A stretch of DNA of 64,000 bases from Duganella sacchari (GCF_900143065.1 NZ_FRCX01000014.1:62001-126000), one strand, 5' to 3'; positions 9,120-17,877 are shown, counted from the stretch's first letter. Notes: a model not told the origin generated them from the sequence alone. Numbers and translations: made by a program.

Positions 9120-9731
9120 ATGAATACAGTTTGGATGACCGTGGCCGCTTACCTGATCGGTTCGATCTCGTTTGCCGTTGTCAGCAGCAAGTTGTTCGGC
9201 CTGGCCGATCCCCGTACCTACGGCTCGAAAAACCCGGGCGCCACCAACGTGTTGCGCAGTGGTAACAAGGGCGCGGCGATTGCCACCTTGCTCGGCGACG
9301 CCGTCAAAGGCTGGTTTGCAGTCTGGCTGGCCATCCATTTCCAGTCGCAGCTGAATATTGGCGATGCGACCATTGCCCTGGTGGCCATTGCCGTGTTCCT
9401 GGGCCACCTGTGGCCGGTGTTTTTCCGCTTTGTCGGCGGCAAGGGCGTGGCGACGGCGGCTGGTGTACTGCTGGGGCTTGATATCTGGCTCGGCGTAGCC
9501 ACCTTGGTGACCTGGCTGGCGGTGGCGTTTGCGTTCCGTTATTCGTCGCTGGCAGCCCTCGTGGCGGCGATCTTTGCGCCGTTCTATTATGGATTATTGT
9601 TTGGCGTGGATGCCCAGCTGTTTGCCGTGTTTGCCATGAGCGCGCTGTTGGTATTCCGTCATAGCAAAAACATCTCCAACCTGATCGCAGGTAAGGAGAG
9701 CCGCATCGGCAGCAAATCGAAAGGAAAATAA
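9120..9731 (+). CDS. plsY: glycerol-3-phosphate acyltransferase PlsY
   Basis: This 203-residue inner-membrane enzyme transfers acyl groups from acyl-phosphate to glycerol-3-phosphate, the first step of phospholipid synthesis. The three family motifs are visible: [31 protein letters not shown] and [19 protein letters not shown]. Five membrane segments are predicted. A GAGGAAAAG ribosome binding site precedes the ATG. The stop codon overlaps the start of the next gene by one base. Confidence 0.93.
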   Translation: MNTVWMTVAAYLIGSISFAVVSSKLFGLADPRTYGSKNPGATNVLRSGNKGAAIATLLGDAVKGWFAVWLAIHFQSQLNIGDATIALVAIAVFLGHLWPVFFRFVGGKGVATAAGVLLGLDIWLGVATLVTWLAVAFAFRYSSLAALVAAIFAPFYYGLLFGVDAQLFAVFAMSALLVFRHSKNISNLIAGKESRIGSKSKGK

Positions 9732-10381
9732 TGGCCACTCCTGTCAAGATTGACTTTGTCTCGGACGTCTCGTGCCCGTGGTGCGCGATTGGCTTGAACT
9801 CGCTGGACAAGGCGCTGGCCGCCATTGGCGATGAAGCCGAGGTCCAGATCCACTTCCAGCCGTTCGAACTGAACGCCAAGATGCCGCCCGAAGGGCAGGA
9901 CATCGGCGAACACCTGACCGAGAAATACGGCTCGACGGCGGAGCAGCAGGAACAGGCGCGCGAGATGATACGCGCGCGCGGCGCCGAAGTCGGCTTCGAT
10001 TTCGCCATGGGCAAACGTAGCCGGATTTACAATACCTTTGACGCCCACCGCCTGCTGCACTGGGCTGGCCTGCAAGGCAAGCAGAAGGAACTCAAGCAGG
10101 CGCTGTTCAAGGCCTACTTCACGCAGGGCCTGGACCCGAGCGCGCACGAAGTGCTGATCTACGTGGCCGGCGAAGTGGGGCTGGACAAGGAAGCCGCGCG
10201 CCAGGTGCTGCATTCCGGCGAATATGGCGCGGACGTGCGCGAGGCCGAGGAGTTCTTCCACCGCCACGGCATCAACTCGGTGCCGGCCGTAATCATCAAC
10301 GAACGCCACCTGATTTCCGGCGGCCAGCCGGCTGCCGTGTTTGAAAAAGCGCTGCGCGAAATCATGGCCAAGTCGACATAA
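9731..10381 (+). CDS. DsbA-family oxidoreductase (FrnE-like)
   Basis: This 216-residue thioredoxin-fold protein has a CPWC active site near its start (DVSCPWCAIGLNSLDKAL) and no signal peptide, which places it in the cytoplasm. The helical insertion and the C-terminal GINSVPAVIINERHLISGGQP with its cis-proline match the FrnE / 2-hydroxychromene-2-carboxylate isomerase-like group. It is coupled to plsY by a TAATG-type overlap. The likely role is thiol-disulfide exchange or stress protection; the partner protein is unknown. A terminator follows 16 bp after the stop. Confidence 0.88.
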   Translation: MATPVKIDFVSDVSCPWCAIGLNSLDKALAAIGDEAEVQIHFQPFELNAKMPPEGQDIGEHLTEKYGSTAEQQEQAREMIRARGAEVGFDFAMGKRSRIYNTFDAHRLLHWAGLQGKQKELKQALFKAYFTQGLDPSAHEVLIYVAGEVGLDKEAARQVLHSGEYGADVREAEEFFHRHGINSVPAVIINERHLISGGQPAAVFEKALREIMAKST

Positions 10382-10396
10382 AAAAGTGACTTCCGG

Positions 10397-10428
10397 GCGA
10401 CAGGGTTTGCTCCTGTCGCTCTTGTTTT
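10397..10428 (+). terminator. intrinsic terminator after plsY-dsbA operon
   Basis: GCGACAGG and CCTGTCGC form an 8-bp stem around a 7-base loop, followed by the T-rich tail TCTTGTTTT. Confidence 0.8.
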
Positions 10429-10483
10429 GCTATAAACTCACTGGGTAAAAAGATAAGAACGTCGTCACTACTCAGGGAGGCCC

Positions 10484-11536
10484 ATGCTGGCTGCAGAAAA
10501 CGTACATACGCTGGTCCCCACGCGTCCCCAGGCTGACCTGTTCCGGCTGGCTGCACTGCACCGCTACCACATCCTCGATACCCCCGCCTGCGAAGATTTC
10601 AGCTTCCTCACTGAGCTGGCCACCAAGGTCTGCGAAGTGCCGTATGCCTTCATCTCGCTGGTGGATGCGGACCGGGTGTGGATCAAATCCTGTTCCGGCA
10701 TGCAGATGGGCGAACTGCCGCGCGGCGAAAGCTACTGCTCGCTGGCCGTGCTGGGCGACGCCGCCACGGAAATCCCCGACCTGACGCAGGACTACCGTAC
10801 CGCCGGCATGGCGTTGACGGTCAACGCCCCGCATATGCGGATGTACAGCAGCGTGGCGCTGAAATCGTCGGACGGCCACGCCATCGGCACGCTGTGCGTG
10901 CTGGACACGCAGCCGGGCCGCCTCAGCGACGACAAGCGCGCCATGCTGGTCAAGCTGGCACGCCAGGTGATGGCGCTGATCGAACTGCGCGCCAACGAAC
11001 GCACGCTGGAAGCCACCGTGCGCGAGCTGGAAATGCTGGCCACCACCGACGAGCTGACTGGCCTGCACAACCGCCGCTCGCTGCTGCAGCGCGTGAAATT
11101 TGAAGTGGCGCGCGCGCGCCGTTTCCGCTCGCCGCTGTCGGCGGTCATGATCGATCTCGATCATTTTAAAAAGATCAATGACGAATATGGTCACGCGGTG
11201 GGCGACCAGGTGCTGGCCGCTGTCGGCCGCCTGGTGCGCGAGAACGTGCGCGTGATCGACGTCCCCAGCCGCTACGGCGGCGAAGAGCTGTGCGTGCTGC
11301 TGCCGAATACGCCCGTGGAGGGCGCGTGCAAGTTCGCCGAATCGCTGCGTCTGAAGATCGAGGCGCTGGTGCATCCGCTGGGCGTGCGTCAATTGCACGT
11401 CACGGCCAGCCTGGGTGTGGGATCATTCAATCACATGGAAATTGATGACGTGGAAAGCCTGTTCAAGCAGGCCGACGCCGCGTTGTACCGCGCCAAACAC
11501 GGTGGCCGCAACCGCGTCGCGTGCGGATCGGACTAA
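10484..11536 (+). CDS. diguanylate cyclase with N-terminal GAF domain
   Basis: This 350-residue soluble protein has a GAF domain (about 25-165, starting at LAALHRYHILDTPACEDF) and a GGDEF domain (about 190-345). The active-site signature is RYGGEEL, with leucine instead of the usual phenylalanine. An RVID sequence five residues before it fits the inhibitory c-di-GMP site. Both catalytic domain halves look intact, so it probably makes c-di-GMP in response to a ligand or redox signal sensed by the GAF domain. It precedes the DUF427 / ATPase / YdjM group on the same strand with a 10-bp gap. Confidence 0.9.
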   Translation: MLAAENVHTLVPTRPQADLFRLAALHRYHILDTPACEDFSFLTELATKVCEVPYAFISLVDADRVWIKSCSGMQMGELPRGESYCSLAVLGDAATEIPDLTQDYRTAGMALTVNAPHMRMYSSVALKSSDGHAIGTLCVLDTQPGRLSDDKRAMLVKLARQVMALIELRANERTLEATVRELEMLATTDELTGLHNRRSLLQRVKFEVARARRFRSPLSAVMIDLDHFKKINDEYGHAVGDQVLAAVGRLVRENVRVIDVPSRYGGEELCVLLPNTPVEGACKFAESLRLKIEALVHPLGVRQLHVTASLGVGSFNHMEIDDVESLFKQADAALYRAKHGGRNRVACGSD

Positions 11537-11546
11537 GGAGACAGGT

Positions 11547-11837
11547 ATGCCTACCGCCAGCTGGAATGGCGTCGTCATCGCCCAGGCGAACGACGACCAA
11601 GTTGAAATCGTTGAAAACAATGTCTACTTCCCGCCGTCCAGCGTCAAGCGGGAATACCTGCAGCCGAGCAGCCATACCTCGCGCTGTCCATGGAAAGGCC
11701 TGGCCAGTTACTACACGCTTAACGTCAACGGCAAGGTCAACGAGAACGCGGCGTGGTACTACCCGGAGCCGTCCGAAAAGGCCGCGCAGATCAAGGACCA
11801 TATCGCCTTCTGGCGCGGCGTTGAGGTGCAGCGCTAG
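11547..11837 (+). CDS. DUF427 domain protein
   Basis: This 96-residue protein matches the DUF427 pattern, with NNVYFPP, CPWKGLASYYTL and NAAWYYPEPSEKA containing the conserved tryptophan, lysine and tyrosine residues. A perfect AAGGAG ribosome binding site lies 8 bases before the ATG. Its stop codon TAG overlaps the GTG start of the ATPase by one base. The family has a beta-tent fold and no firmly established role. Confidence 0.85.
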   Translation: MPTASWNGVVIAQANDDQVEIVENNVYFPPSSVKREYLQPSSHTSRCPWKGLASYYTLNVNGKVNENAAWYYPEPSEKAAQIKDHIAFWRGVEVQR

Positions 11838-12577
11838 TGGGATTGTTGGCCAAGCCGTATCTGCAAAGGATTACGGCGCTGTTTGGTGATGAGGTGGACT
11901 GGGAGCGCCATCCGTACCGCGTGCCGGCGGTGCGCGAACTGTCATCGCTGGATTTTCACGCGGACGTGACCTTCTTCATCGGCGAAAACGGCGCCGGCAA
12001 ATCGACGCTGCTGGAAGCGATCGCGCTGGCATTGGGCTTCAGCATTGACGGCGGCAGCCGCAATATCAGCAACCTGAATACGGCGCGTGAGCGGGCGCCG
12101 TTGTTCGAATCGCTACGCCTGTCCAAAAGCTTCAAGACGCCGCGCGACCGCTACTTTTTCCGCGCCGAGAGCTTCCACAACGTTGCCACGCGTATGGACG
12201 AACTCTATGAACGCGATGCGTCGCGCTCCGAATCGCTGCATGCGCGCTCGCATGGCGAAGCGTTCATGTCGGTGCTGCTGAATACCTTCCGTGGACATGG
12301 CCTGTACCTGCTGGACGAGCCGGAGGCGGCGCTGTCGCCGAACCGCCAGATGGCGGCGCTGCGCGTGATCCATCAGCTGGTGCAGCAGGATTCGCAATTC
12401 ATCATCGCCACCCACTCGCCGATTCTGCTGGCGTATCCCAACGCGAAGATCCTGCTGTTCGACGGCACCGGCATCAGCGAAATGGCGTACGAAGACACCG
12501 AGCACTACGCCATCACGCGCGACTTTCTCAATCATTACCCAAAGCGGCTGGAGCAGCTGCTGGACCCGGATGGATAA
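11837..12577 (+). CDS. AAA/ABC-type predicted ATPase (single domain)
   Basis: This 246-residue soluble protein is one ATP-binding-cassette domain with no membrane part. The Walker A motif is GENGAGKST (49-57). Walker B is YLLDEPEAALS and the switch histidine lies in IATHSPILL. The signature region reads SHGEAF rather than the LSGGQ of transporters. This places it with the OLD/RecF-like family of ATPases and away from importers. The GTG start overlaps the DUF427 stop, and the 3' end overlaps the next gene by 8 bp, so all three are coupled. The substrate is unknown; a DNA repair or defence role is possible but not shown. Confidence 0.82.
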   Translation: MGLLAKPYLQRITALFGDEVDWERHPYRVPAVRELSSLDFHADVTFFIGENGAGKSTLLEAIALALGFSIDGGSRNISNLNTARERAPLFESLRLSKSFKTPRDRYFFRAESFHNVATRMDELYERDASRSESLHARSHGEAFMSVLLNTFRGHGLYLLDEPEAALSPNRQMAALRVIHQLVQQDSQFIIATHSPILLAYPNAKILLFDGTGISEMAYEDTEHYAITRDFLNHYPKRLEQLLDPDG

Positions 12578-13736
12578 CCTTACACATAGCATCATTGGAT
12601 TTGGCGTTGGCGAACTGGTTCACCGTAGCCTGCCGGCGGAAGCAGACTCCCTTTCACAACGCGTGCGGCATCGCCTGCTGCTGGTGTCCTGCGCGCTGGC
12701 CAGCAACTTCCCTGATCTTGATTTATTCCTGACCAAGCTGCTGCCTGCGCCGCTGGGCTATCTGCTGAACCATCGCGGCCATACGCACACGGTGGCGTGG
12801 GCGCTGCCGCAGGCCTTGCTGCTGGCGTTCCTCCTGTGGCTATGCTGGCCGGGCGCGCGCGCCTTGCTGCGCACCAGCCGCAGCGCGCGGCTGGGATTCG
12901 CGCTCAGCGTCGGCATCGGCTTCGTGCTGCATCTGGCGATGGACTACACCAACTCCTACGGCGTGCACCCGTGGTATCCGATGAGTGGGCGCTGGTTCTA
13001 TGGCGACATGGTATTCATCGTCGAGCCCCTGTTCTGGATGGCGATCGGCGTGCCGATGGCGCTCATCATGCGCTGGCGTACCTTGCGCGTCGCAGGACTG
13101 GCGGGCCTGCTGGCGGCGCTGCTGTTCTTTGTCATGCGCGGCTATCTTGGATGGATGTCGCTGGCGGCATTGCTGCTGATCGCGCTGTTGTGCGGGTACG
13201 CGCAATGGCGTGCCGGTCCGCAGGGACGGGGAGGTCTGCTGCTGGCGCTGGGCATCAGCCTGGGGTTCATCGCGGTGCAGGGCGTCACATCGCAGCAGGC
13301 GCGCGCGCAGCTGACTGCCGCCCTGGAAGCCAGGGACCCGCGTGCACGCGTCATCGACATCGCCATGACAGCGTTCCCGTCGCAGCCCCTGTGCTGGCGC
13401 TATGCCAGCATCGCAAGCGACGGCCAGCGCTACAGCGTGCAGGGCGGCGTGACCAGCCTGGCCGGTATGGTTTGTCCGGCAACGCTGGCGGTGCAATCCG
13501 ACAGCGTCAGCTTCAGTGGCAGCCTACAGGAGCTGCGGACACTGAAAGCCAGCAACTGCCGGGCCGATGCCTGGCTGCGTTTTAGCCGCATCCCGTTGCT
13601 GGCCAATGGCGAGCTGTCCGACTATCGCTTCTCCACCACCCCGCGCGGCAACTTCACCACCATGCCGGTCACCCAGGCGTCCTCCTGCCCGCAAGGCGTC
13701 CCGGCATGGGACTACCCCCGCGCCGACCTCTTTTAA
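12570..13736 (+). CDS. membrane-bound metal-dependent hydrolase, YdjM/DUF457 family
   Basis: This 388-residue protein has the YdjM N-terminal pattern: MDNLTHSIIGFGVGE, the metal-binding NFPDLD motif and HRGHTHTVAW, then histidine and aspartate in LHLAMDYTNSYGVHP. Six to eight membrane helices follow, and the last 140 residues form a soluble, probably periplasmic domain. The family is related to LexA-regulated YdjM and to phospholipase C-like hydrolases, but its substrate is not established. It overlaps the ATPase gene by 8 bp. Confidence 0.83.
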   Translation: MDNLTHSIIGFGVGELVHRSLPAEADSLSQRVRHRLLLVSCALASNFPDLDLFLTKLLPAPLGYLLNHRGHTHTVAWALPQALLLAFLLWLCWPGARALLRTSRSARLGFALSVGIGFVLHLAMDYTNSYGVHPWYPMSGRWFYGDMVFIVEPLFWMAIGVPMALIMRWRTLRVAGLAGLLAALLFFVMRGYLGWMSLAALLLIALLCGYAQWRAGPQGRGGLLLALGISLGFIAVQGVTSQQARAQLTAALEARDPRARVIDIAMTAFPSQPLCWRYASIASDGQRYSVQGGVTSLAGMVCPATLAVQSDSVSFSGSLQELRTLKASNCRADAWLRFSRIPLLANGELSDYRFSTTPRGNFTTMPVTQASSCPQGVPAWDYPRADLF

Positions 13737-13740
13737 AACG

Positions 13741-13824
13741 GGGTCAGGTCCGTCATTTCTACACGAGCTCTGCCGTAATCACGCGACTACGGCAGAGCTC
13801 GTGTAGAAATGACGGACCTGACCC
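13741..13824. repeat. perfect 37-bp inverted repeat (REPIN-like)
   Basis: Arms 13741-13777 and 13788-13824 are exact reverse complements around the 10-base spacer ATCACGCGAC. Each arm has GGGTCAGGTCC at its outer end. It starts 4 bp after the ydjM-like gene and has no T tail. The GGGTCAG head resembles REP sequences mobilised by RAYT transposases, and a second, shorter palindrome with GGGTCAGACC lies at 46254. No RAYT gene is in the window. It may also act as a transcript-end hairpin. Confidence 0.8.
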
Positions 13825-13963
13825 TGGATGGCTGTCAATGCGGCGAAATCAAGATACGGTGCGTGTGTGCACGGAAACAGTGCTTCGGGCGTTGTATCGT
13901 GTGGCTACTTCGCCACAAAAGCGCCTAGAATCAAGCTGTATAGGCGAGTTTCCGCCTGTTTGG

Positions 13964-13981
13964 TTGGCACAACAATTGCAT
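13964..13981 (+). promoter_or_regulatory. sigma-54-type promoter
   Basis: TTGGCACAACAATTGCAT matches the -24/-12 consensus, with GG and GC separated by exactly 10 bases. The predicted start of transcription, near 13991, leaves an ATG at 14000 almost leaderless and favours the ATG at 14024, which has a GGAGG site. An enhancer-binding activator would be required; none is encoded nearby. Confidence 0.65.
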
Positions 13982-14023
13982 TGCCCTCCAGAAAGGAACA
14001 TGATCGATTACATGGAGGCTGTT

Positions 14024-14206
14024 ATGAATACCGTAACTGAAAAAGATAATAAAACCGTGGTACACGAATCGCCGGCAGATGAACACCGTCTGCGCAGCGA
14101 GCGCATTGCTGCCCGTGGCATCAGCCTGGGCAAGGGGAAGGTCAAGTATCTGATCCCGCTGGTTGGCCTGGCTGTGCTGGCCGGCATGGCGTTCGCGCAG
14201 GGCTAA
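14024..14206 (+). CDS. small single-span membrane protein (60 aa), sigma-54-linked
   Basis: The protein has a polar N-terminal half ([20 protein letters not shown]) and one C-terminal membrane helix ([19 protein letters not shown]). GGAGG lies 6 bases before the ATG. An in-frame ATG at 14000 with AAAGGA would add 8 residues, but it falls too close to the predicted sigma-54 start site. The stop overlaps that of the convergent tsaD by 3 bp. No family is recognised. The promoter type suggests expression under nitrogen, motility or envelope control. Confidence 0.7.
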   Translation: MNTVTEKDNKTVVHESPADEHRLRSERIAARGISLGKGKVKYLIPLVGLAVLAGMAFAQG

Positions 14207-15243
14207 ATCACCCGCAACTCGTCGAGCGGCCAGCGTGGCCGGACGTTGAACGAGTAGTCTTTCTTGGCCGCATCAGGGTTGATCATCAAGCGCATGGCGC
14301 CAGCGAAGGCGATCATGGCGCCGTTGTCGGTGCAAAATTCCAGTTCCGGGTAGTAGACCTTGAACTTTTTCTTGGCTGCCGCCGCGTTCAGTGACGCGCG
14401 CAGCTGCGCATTGGCGCCCACGCCCCCCGCAATCACCAGACGTTTCAGGCCCGTGTGTTTGAGGGCGGAAACGCATTTGGCGGTCAGCACGTCCACGATC
14501 GCATCAACGAAGCCGCGCGCGATGTTGGCCTTGTCCTGCTCGCAGATGTTGGCGATGATTTTTTCTTCGTGGTTTTTTACCACTGTCAGTACGGCGGTTT
14601 TCAGGCCGGAGAAGCTGAAGTTGAAGTCTTTGGTGTGCTTCATCGGGCGCGGCAGCTGGTAGGCGTCCGGGTCGCCAAACTCGGCCAGACGGGAGATCGC
14701 CGGCCCGCCTGGATAACCCAGGCCCAGCAGTTTGGCTGATTTGTCGAAGGCTTCGCCCGCCGCGTCGTCCAGCGTTTCGCCCAGCAGCGTGTACTGGCCG
14801 ACGCCGTCCACGCGCATGAGCTGGGTGTGGCCGCCCGACACCAGCAGGGCGATGAACGGGAATTCCGGCGGCTCCGATGCCAGCAGCGGCGACAACAGGT
14901 GGCCTTCCAGGTGGTGCACGCCCAGCACGGGCTTGTCCAGCGACAGTCCCAGGCTGCAGGCGACCGACGAGCCGACCAGCAGCGCCCCGGCCAGACCCGG
15001 ACCCTGGGTGTAGGCGATGGCGTCGATATCTTCGGGCTGCTTGCCGGCTTGTTCCAGCGTCTGCATCAGCAGCGGGATGGCGCGGCGGATGTGGTCGCGC
15101 GAGGCCAGCTCGGGCACGACACCACCATATTCCTCGTGCATGGCCACCTGCGAATGCAGGGCATGGGACAGCAGGCCGTGTTGTGTGTCGTACAACGCCA
15201 GGCCGGTTTCGTCGCAGGAGGATTCAACGCCAAGAACGATCAT
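14203..15243 (-). CDS. tsaD: tRNA N6-adenosine threonylcarbamoyltransferase TsaD
   Basis: This 346-residue enzyme places the threonylcarbamoyl group on A37 of tRNAs that read ANN codons, together with TsaB, TsaC and TsaE. The start [19 protein letters not shown] is canonical, and the metal-binding pair H111/H115 is present in [22 protein letters not shown] and [14 protein letters not shown] give the ASKHA-fold nucleotide sites. The start is chosen at 15243 because the upstream extension is not conserved in character. The gene converges on the small membrane protein. Confidence 0.95.
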   Translation of the reverse strand: MIVLGVESSCDETGLALYDTQHGLLSHALHSQVAMHEEYGGVVPELASRDHIRRAIPLLMQTLEQAGKQPEDIDAIAYTQGPGLAGALLVGSSVACSLGLSLDKPVLGVHHLEGHLLSPLLASEPPEFPFIALLVSGGHTQLMRVDGVGQYTLLGETLDDAAGEAFDKSAKLLGLGYPGGPAISRLAEFGDPDAYQLPRPMKHTKDFNFSFSGLKTAVLTVVKNHEEKIIANICEQDKANIARGFVDAIVDVLTAKCVSALKHTGLKRLVIAGGVGANAQLRASLNAAAAKKKFKVYYPELEFCTDNGAMIAFAGAMRLMINPDAAKKDYSFNVRPRWPLDELRVI

Positions 15244-15406
15244 GGAAGCAGCAGCAATCAAAAGGGGAATCCGCCATTGTAATGGAAACCGCGTGCAAGC
15301 ATGCACCAGCGCAGTCCGGCATCGCACCGGCCGGGTGCAGATTTTTGCCAAATGGCCAGATTTTCATGGCACCGCTTTTGCTTCAACCAAAGCGGGAGGG
15401 AGCGCC

Positions 15407-15724
15407 ATGGACAGACACTGGAAGCTGATATGCAAACTAAAGGATGTGCCGCTGGACGGCGTGCGCCGGGTGCCGCGCGGGCTGGCCTGGCAGGAGTTGC
15501 CGGGCGTGGCGCTGTACCGCACCGGCGAGGCAAGCGTGCAGGCCGTGCTCGAATGCTGTGGCGTGGAAGCGCGCCTGAGTCATGCGCGGCGTTATTCGGT
15601 GAAGGTGGAGGGGACTAAGGTCTATCTGGACCTGGAAGAGCTGAGTGCGCCCGCCAGCATGGCCGAGGCGGCGCTGGCGGGGCAGGCGGGTCTGGCCACG
15701 AGTCTCGTGGCCTACTGCTATTAA
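15407..15724 (+). CDS. small protein resembling nitrite reductase small subunit NirD, shortened
   Basis: The 105-residue product begins MDRHWKLICKLKDVPLDGVR, like the first strand of NirD-type non-haem Rieske-fold proteins, and later has YSVKVEGTKVYLDLEEL, like the NirD C-terminal strand. The roughly 30 central residues expected between these are missing, and there are no Fe-S ligands (NirD also lacks them). A GGAGG site precedes the ATG. There is no nirB nearby. The stop overlaps that of aroG by 3 bp. In related genomes nirBD, aroG and ybiB are often neighbours, so this may be a relic or a repurposed orphan. Family assignment is tentative. Confidence 0.55.
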   Translation: MDRHWKLICKLKDVPLDGVRRVPRGLAWQELPGVALYRTGEASVQAVLECCGVEARLSHARRYSVKVEGTKVYLDLEELSAPASMAEAALAGQAGLATSLVAYCY

Positions 15725-16779
15725 GGACGGTTCAGCAGCTGCTGGTGGGCGTCGCGCAGCATCTTTTCGGTGGTGTCCCAGTCGATGCAGCCGTCGGTGA
15801 CGGAACAGCCGTACACCAGCTGGCTCAGGTCCGCAGGAATCTTCTGGTTGCCGCCGACGATGTTGGACTCGATCATCACGCCGACCAGCGACTGGTTGCC
15901 CTGGACGATCTGGTGGATGACGTCGGCCATCACCAGCGGTTGCAGCTCCGGCTTCTTGTAGCTGTTGGCGTGCGAGCAGTCGACCACCAGGTTGGCCGGC
16001 AGCTTGGCCTTGGCCAGCGACTGTTCGGCAATCGCGATCGACACCGAGTCGTAGTTCGGCCGGCCATCGCCGCCGCGCAGCACGACGTGACCGTAGGCAT
16101 TGCCGCGGGTCCGCACCACCGACACATTGCCCTGCGCATTGATGCCCAGGAAGGCGTGCGGATGCGCCGATGACAGGATCGCGTTGATCGCAATGCTGAT
16201 GTCGCCATCGGTGCCGTTCTTGAAGCCAACCGGGGTCGACAGGCCGGACGACATTTCACGGTGGGTCTGCGATTCCGTGGTGCGGGCGCCGATCGCGGTC
16301 CAGGCGATCAGGTCACCCAGGTATTGCGGCGAGATCGGGTCCAGCGCTTCGGTCGCGGTTGGCAGGCCCAGTTCGCAGATATCCAGCAGGAACTGGCGGG
16401 CTTTTTCCATGCCGGCGTCAACGCGGAAAGAGTCGTCCATGTCCGGATCGTTGATATAGCCCTTCCAGCCGGTGGTGGTGCGCGGCTTTTCGAAATACAC
16501 GCGCATCACCAGCAGCATGGTGTCGGCGACTTCCGCCTGCAGCGCCTTCAGGCGGCGCGCATAGTCCAGGCCGGCGACCGGGTCGTGGATCGAGCAGGGG
16601 CCGACCACCACGAACAGGCGCTTGTCCTTGCGGTCGATGATGTTGCGCAGCGCTTCGCGGCCTTGCATCACGGTCTCGGAAGCCAGATCGGTCAGCGGCA
16701 GCTTGCGGTGCAAGGCTTCCGGCGACGGCATCGGAGCAAACGAGGTGACGTTGACGTTTTCAATATCTGGGGAAATCAT
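15721..16779 (-). CDS. aroG: 3-deoxy-7-phosphoheptulonate synthase (DAHP synthase, type I)
   Basis: This 352-residue enzyme joins phosphoenolpyruvate and erythrose-4-phosphate in the first step of aromatic amino acid synthesis. Recognisable segments are VVVGPCSIHDP, MRVYFEKPRTTTGWKG, IGARTTESQTHREM, LRGGDGRPNYD and VDCSHANSYKKP, which hold the metal and substrate residues of the AroFGH type. Length equals the E. coli isozymes. Which amino acid inhibits it cannot be told by eye. It is divergent from ybiB across 77 bp. Confidence 0.95.
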   Translation of the reverse strand: MISPDIENVNVTSFAPMPSPEALHRKLPLTDLASETVMQGREALRNIIDRKDKRLFVVVGPCSIHDPVAGLDYARRLKALQAEVADTMLLVMRVYFEKPRTTTGWKGYINDPDMDDSFRVDAGMEKARQFLLDICELGLPTATEALDPISPQYLGDLIAWTAIGARTTESQTHREMSSGLSTPVGFKNGTDGDISIAINAILSSAHPHAFLGINAQGNVSVVRTRGNAYGHVVLRGGDGRPNYDSVSIAIAEQSLAKAKLPANLVVDCSHANSYKKPELQPLVMADVIHQIVQGNQSLVGVMIESNIVGGNQKIPADLSQLVYGCSVTDGCIDWDTTEKMLRDAHQQLLNRP

Positions 16780-16856
16780 GCGAACTCTACTGTGTTTTCA
16801 TTTCGGGAACCAGATAGTGTAGCCGAAATGCGGCGGACTGGTTTAAGCTTGCTGCC

Positions 16857-17843
16857 ATGACTCTATCCCACGAACCCTTCCCAGCTGCGCGTTTCATCAA
16901 AGAAATAGGCCGCGGCAAGAATGGCGCGCGCAGCATGACCCGCGCAGACGCCCGTGATTTGTACCAGGCGATGCTTGACGGCCGCGTCTCCGATCTCGAG
17001 CTGGGCGGCATTTTGCTGTCCATGCGTATCAAGGGCGAATCGGTGGACGAAATCGCCGGTTTTCTCGAAGCGGCCGAGGCGGCGTTTGAGCCGTTCAACG
17101 CGCCGCCGGGCCAGTTTGCGCCGGTGGTCATCCCGACCTATAACGGCGCCCGCAAGATGGCTAACCTGACCGCGCTGCTGGCCACGCTGCTGGCGCGCGA
17201 GGGCGTGCCGGTGCTGGTGCATGGCGTGGCGGACGATGTGGGCCGTGTGGCGACGGCGGAAGTGCTGGCCGCGCTGGGCGTCACGGCCGCACGCCACCGG
17301 ACCGAGGCGGAGGAGGCCATGTCGCAGGGCCGCGTGGCGTTCATCACCATTGATACCATGGCGCCGAAGCTGGCGCATCTGCTGTCGCTGCGCCGCATCC
17401 TCGGCGTGCGCAATTCGACGCACACACTGGTCAAGATCATGCAGCCGTTTGCCGGGCCGGCGCTGCGGCTGGTGTCGTACACGCACCCGGAGTATCTGGA
17501 GATGCTGGGCGACTACTTCACCACCGCGGCGCCGCATGACCGCGGCGATGCCTTCCTGATGCGCGGCACGGAAGGCGAGACGGTGGCCAACGCCAACAAG
17601 GCGCAGCAGATCGACTGGTTCCACGGCGGCCTGCGCACGACGCTGGTACCCAAGCAGACGCTGGTCGGCGAGCTGCCGCTGCTGCCGGAAAACAAGGATG
17701 CGGCGACCACGGCGGTGTGGATCCAGTCGGTGCTGGATGGCGCGGTGGCGGTGCCGCCGCCGATCGCCGAACAGGTGGCGCAATGCCTGCTGGTGGCGCG
17801 GACCGTGCACTCGCGCCAGCAGGTCAGCGAGCCGATCGAGTAA
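16857..17843 (+). CDS. ybiB: DNA-binding protein YbiB (TrpD2 family)
   Basis: This 328-residue protein has the anthranilate phosphoribosyltransferase fold. An N-terminal helical domain (RFIKEIGRGKNGARSMTRAD through ILLSMRIKGESVDEIAGFLEA) is followed by a Rossmann-like domain with YNGARKMANLTALLATLLA. The YbiB/TrpD2 group lacks the phosphoribosyltransferase active site and binds nucleic acid instead. The window fits this: there are no other trp genes and aroG is its divergent neighbour. It precedes the YhiN-like gene by 34 bp. Confidence 0.85.
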   Translation: MTLSHEPFPAARFIKEIGRGKNGARSMTRADARDLYQAMLDGRVSDLELGGILLSMRIKGESVDEIAGFLEAAEAAFEPFNAPPGQFAPVVIPTYNGARKMANLTALLATLLAREGVPVLVHGVADDVGRVATAEVLAALGVTAARHRTEAEEAMSQGRVAFITIDTMAPKLAHLLSLRRILGVRNSTHTLVKIMQPFAGPALRLVSYTHPEYLEMLGDYFTTAAPHDRGDAFLMRGTEGETVANANKAQQIDWFHGGLRTTLVPKQTLVGELPLLPENKDAATTAVWIQSVLDGAVAVPPPIAEQVAQCLLVARTVHSRQQVSEPIE

Positions 17844-17877
17844 AATCTCGCCCCTTCACTGATTTGATCGGAACAAC

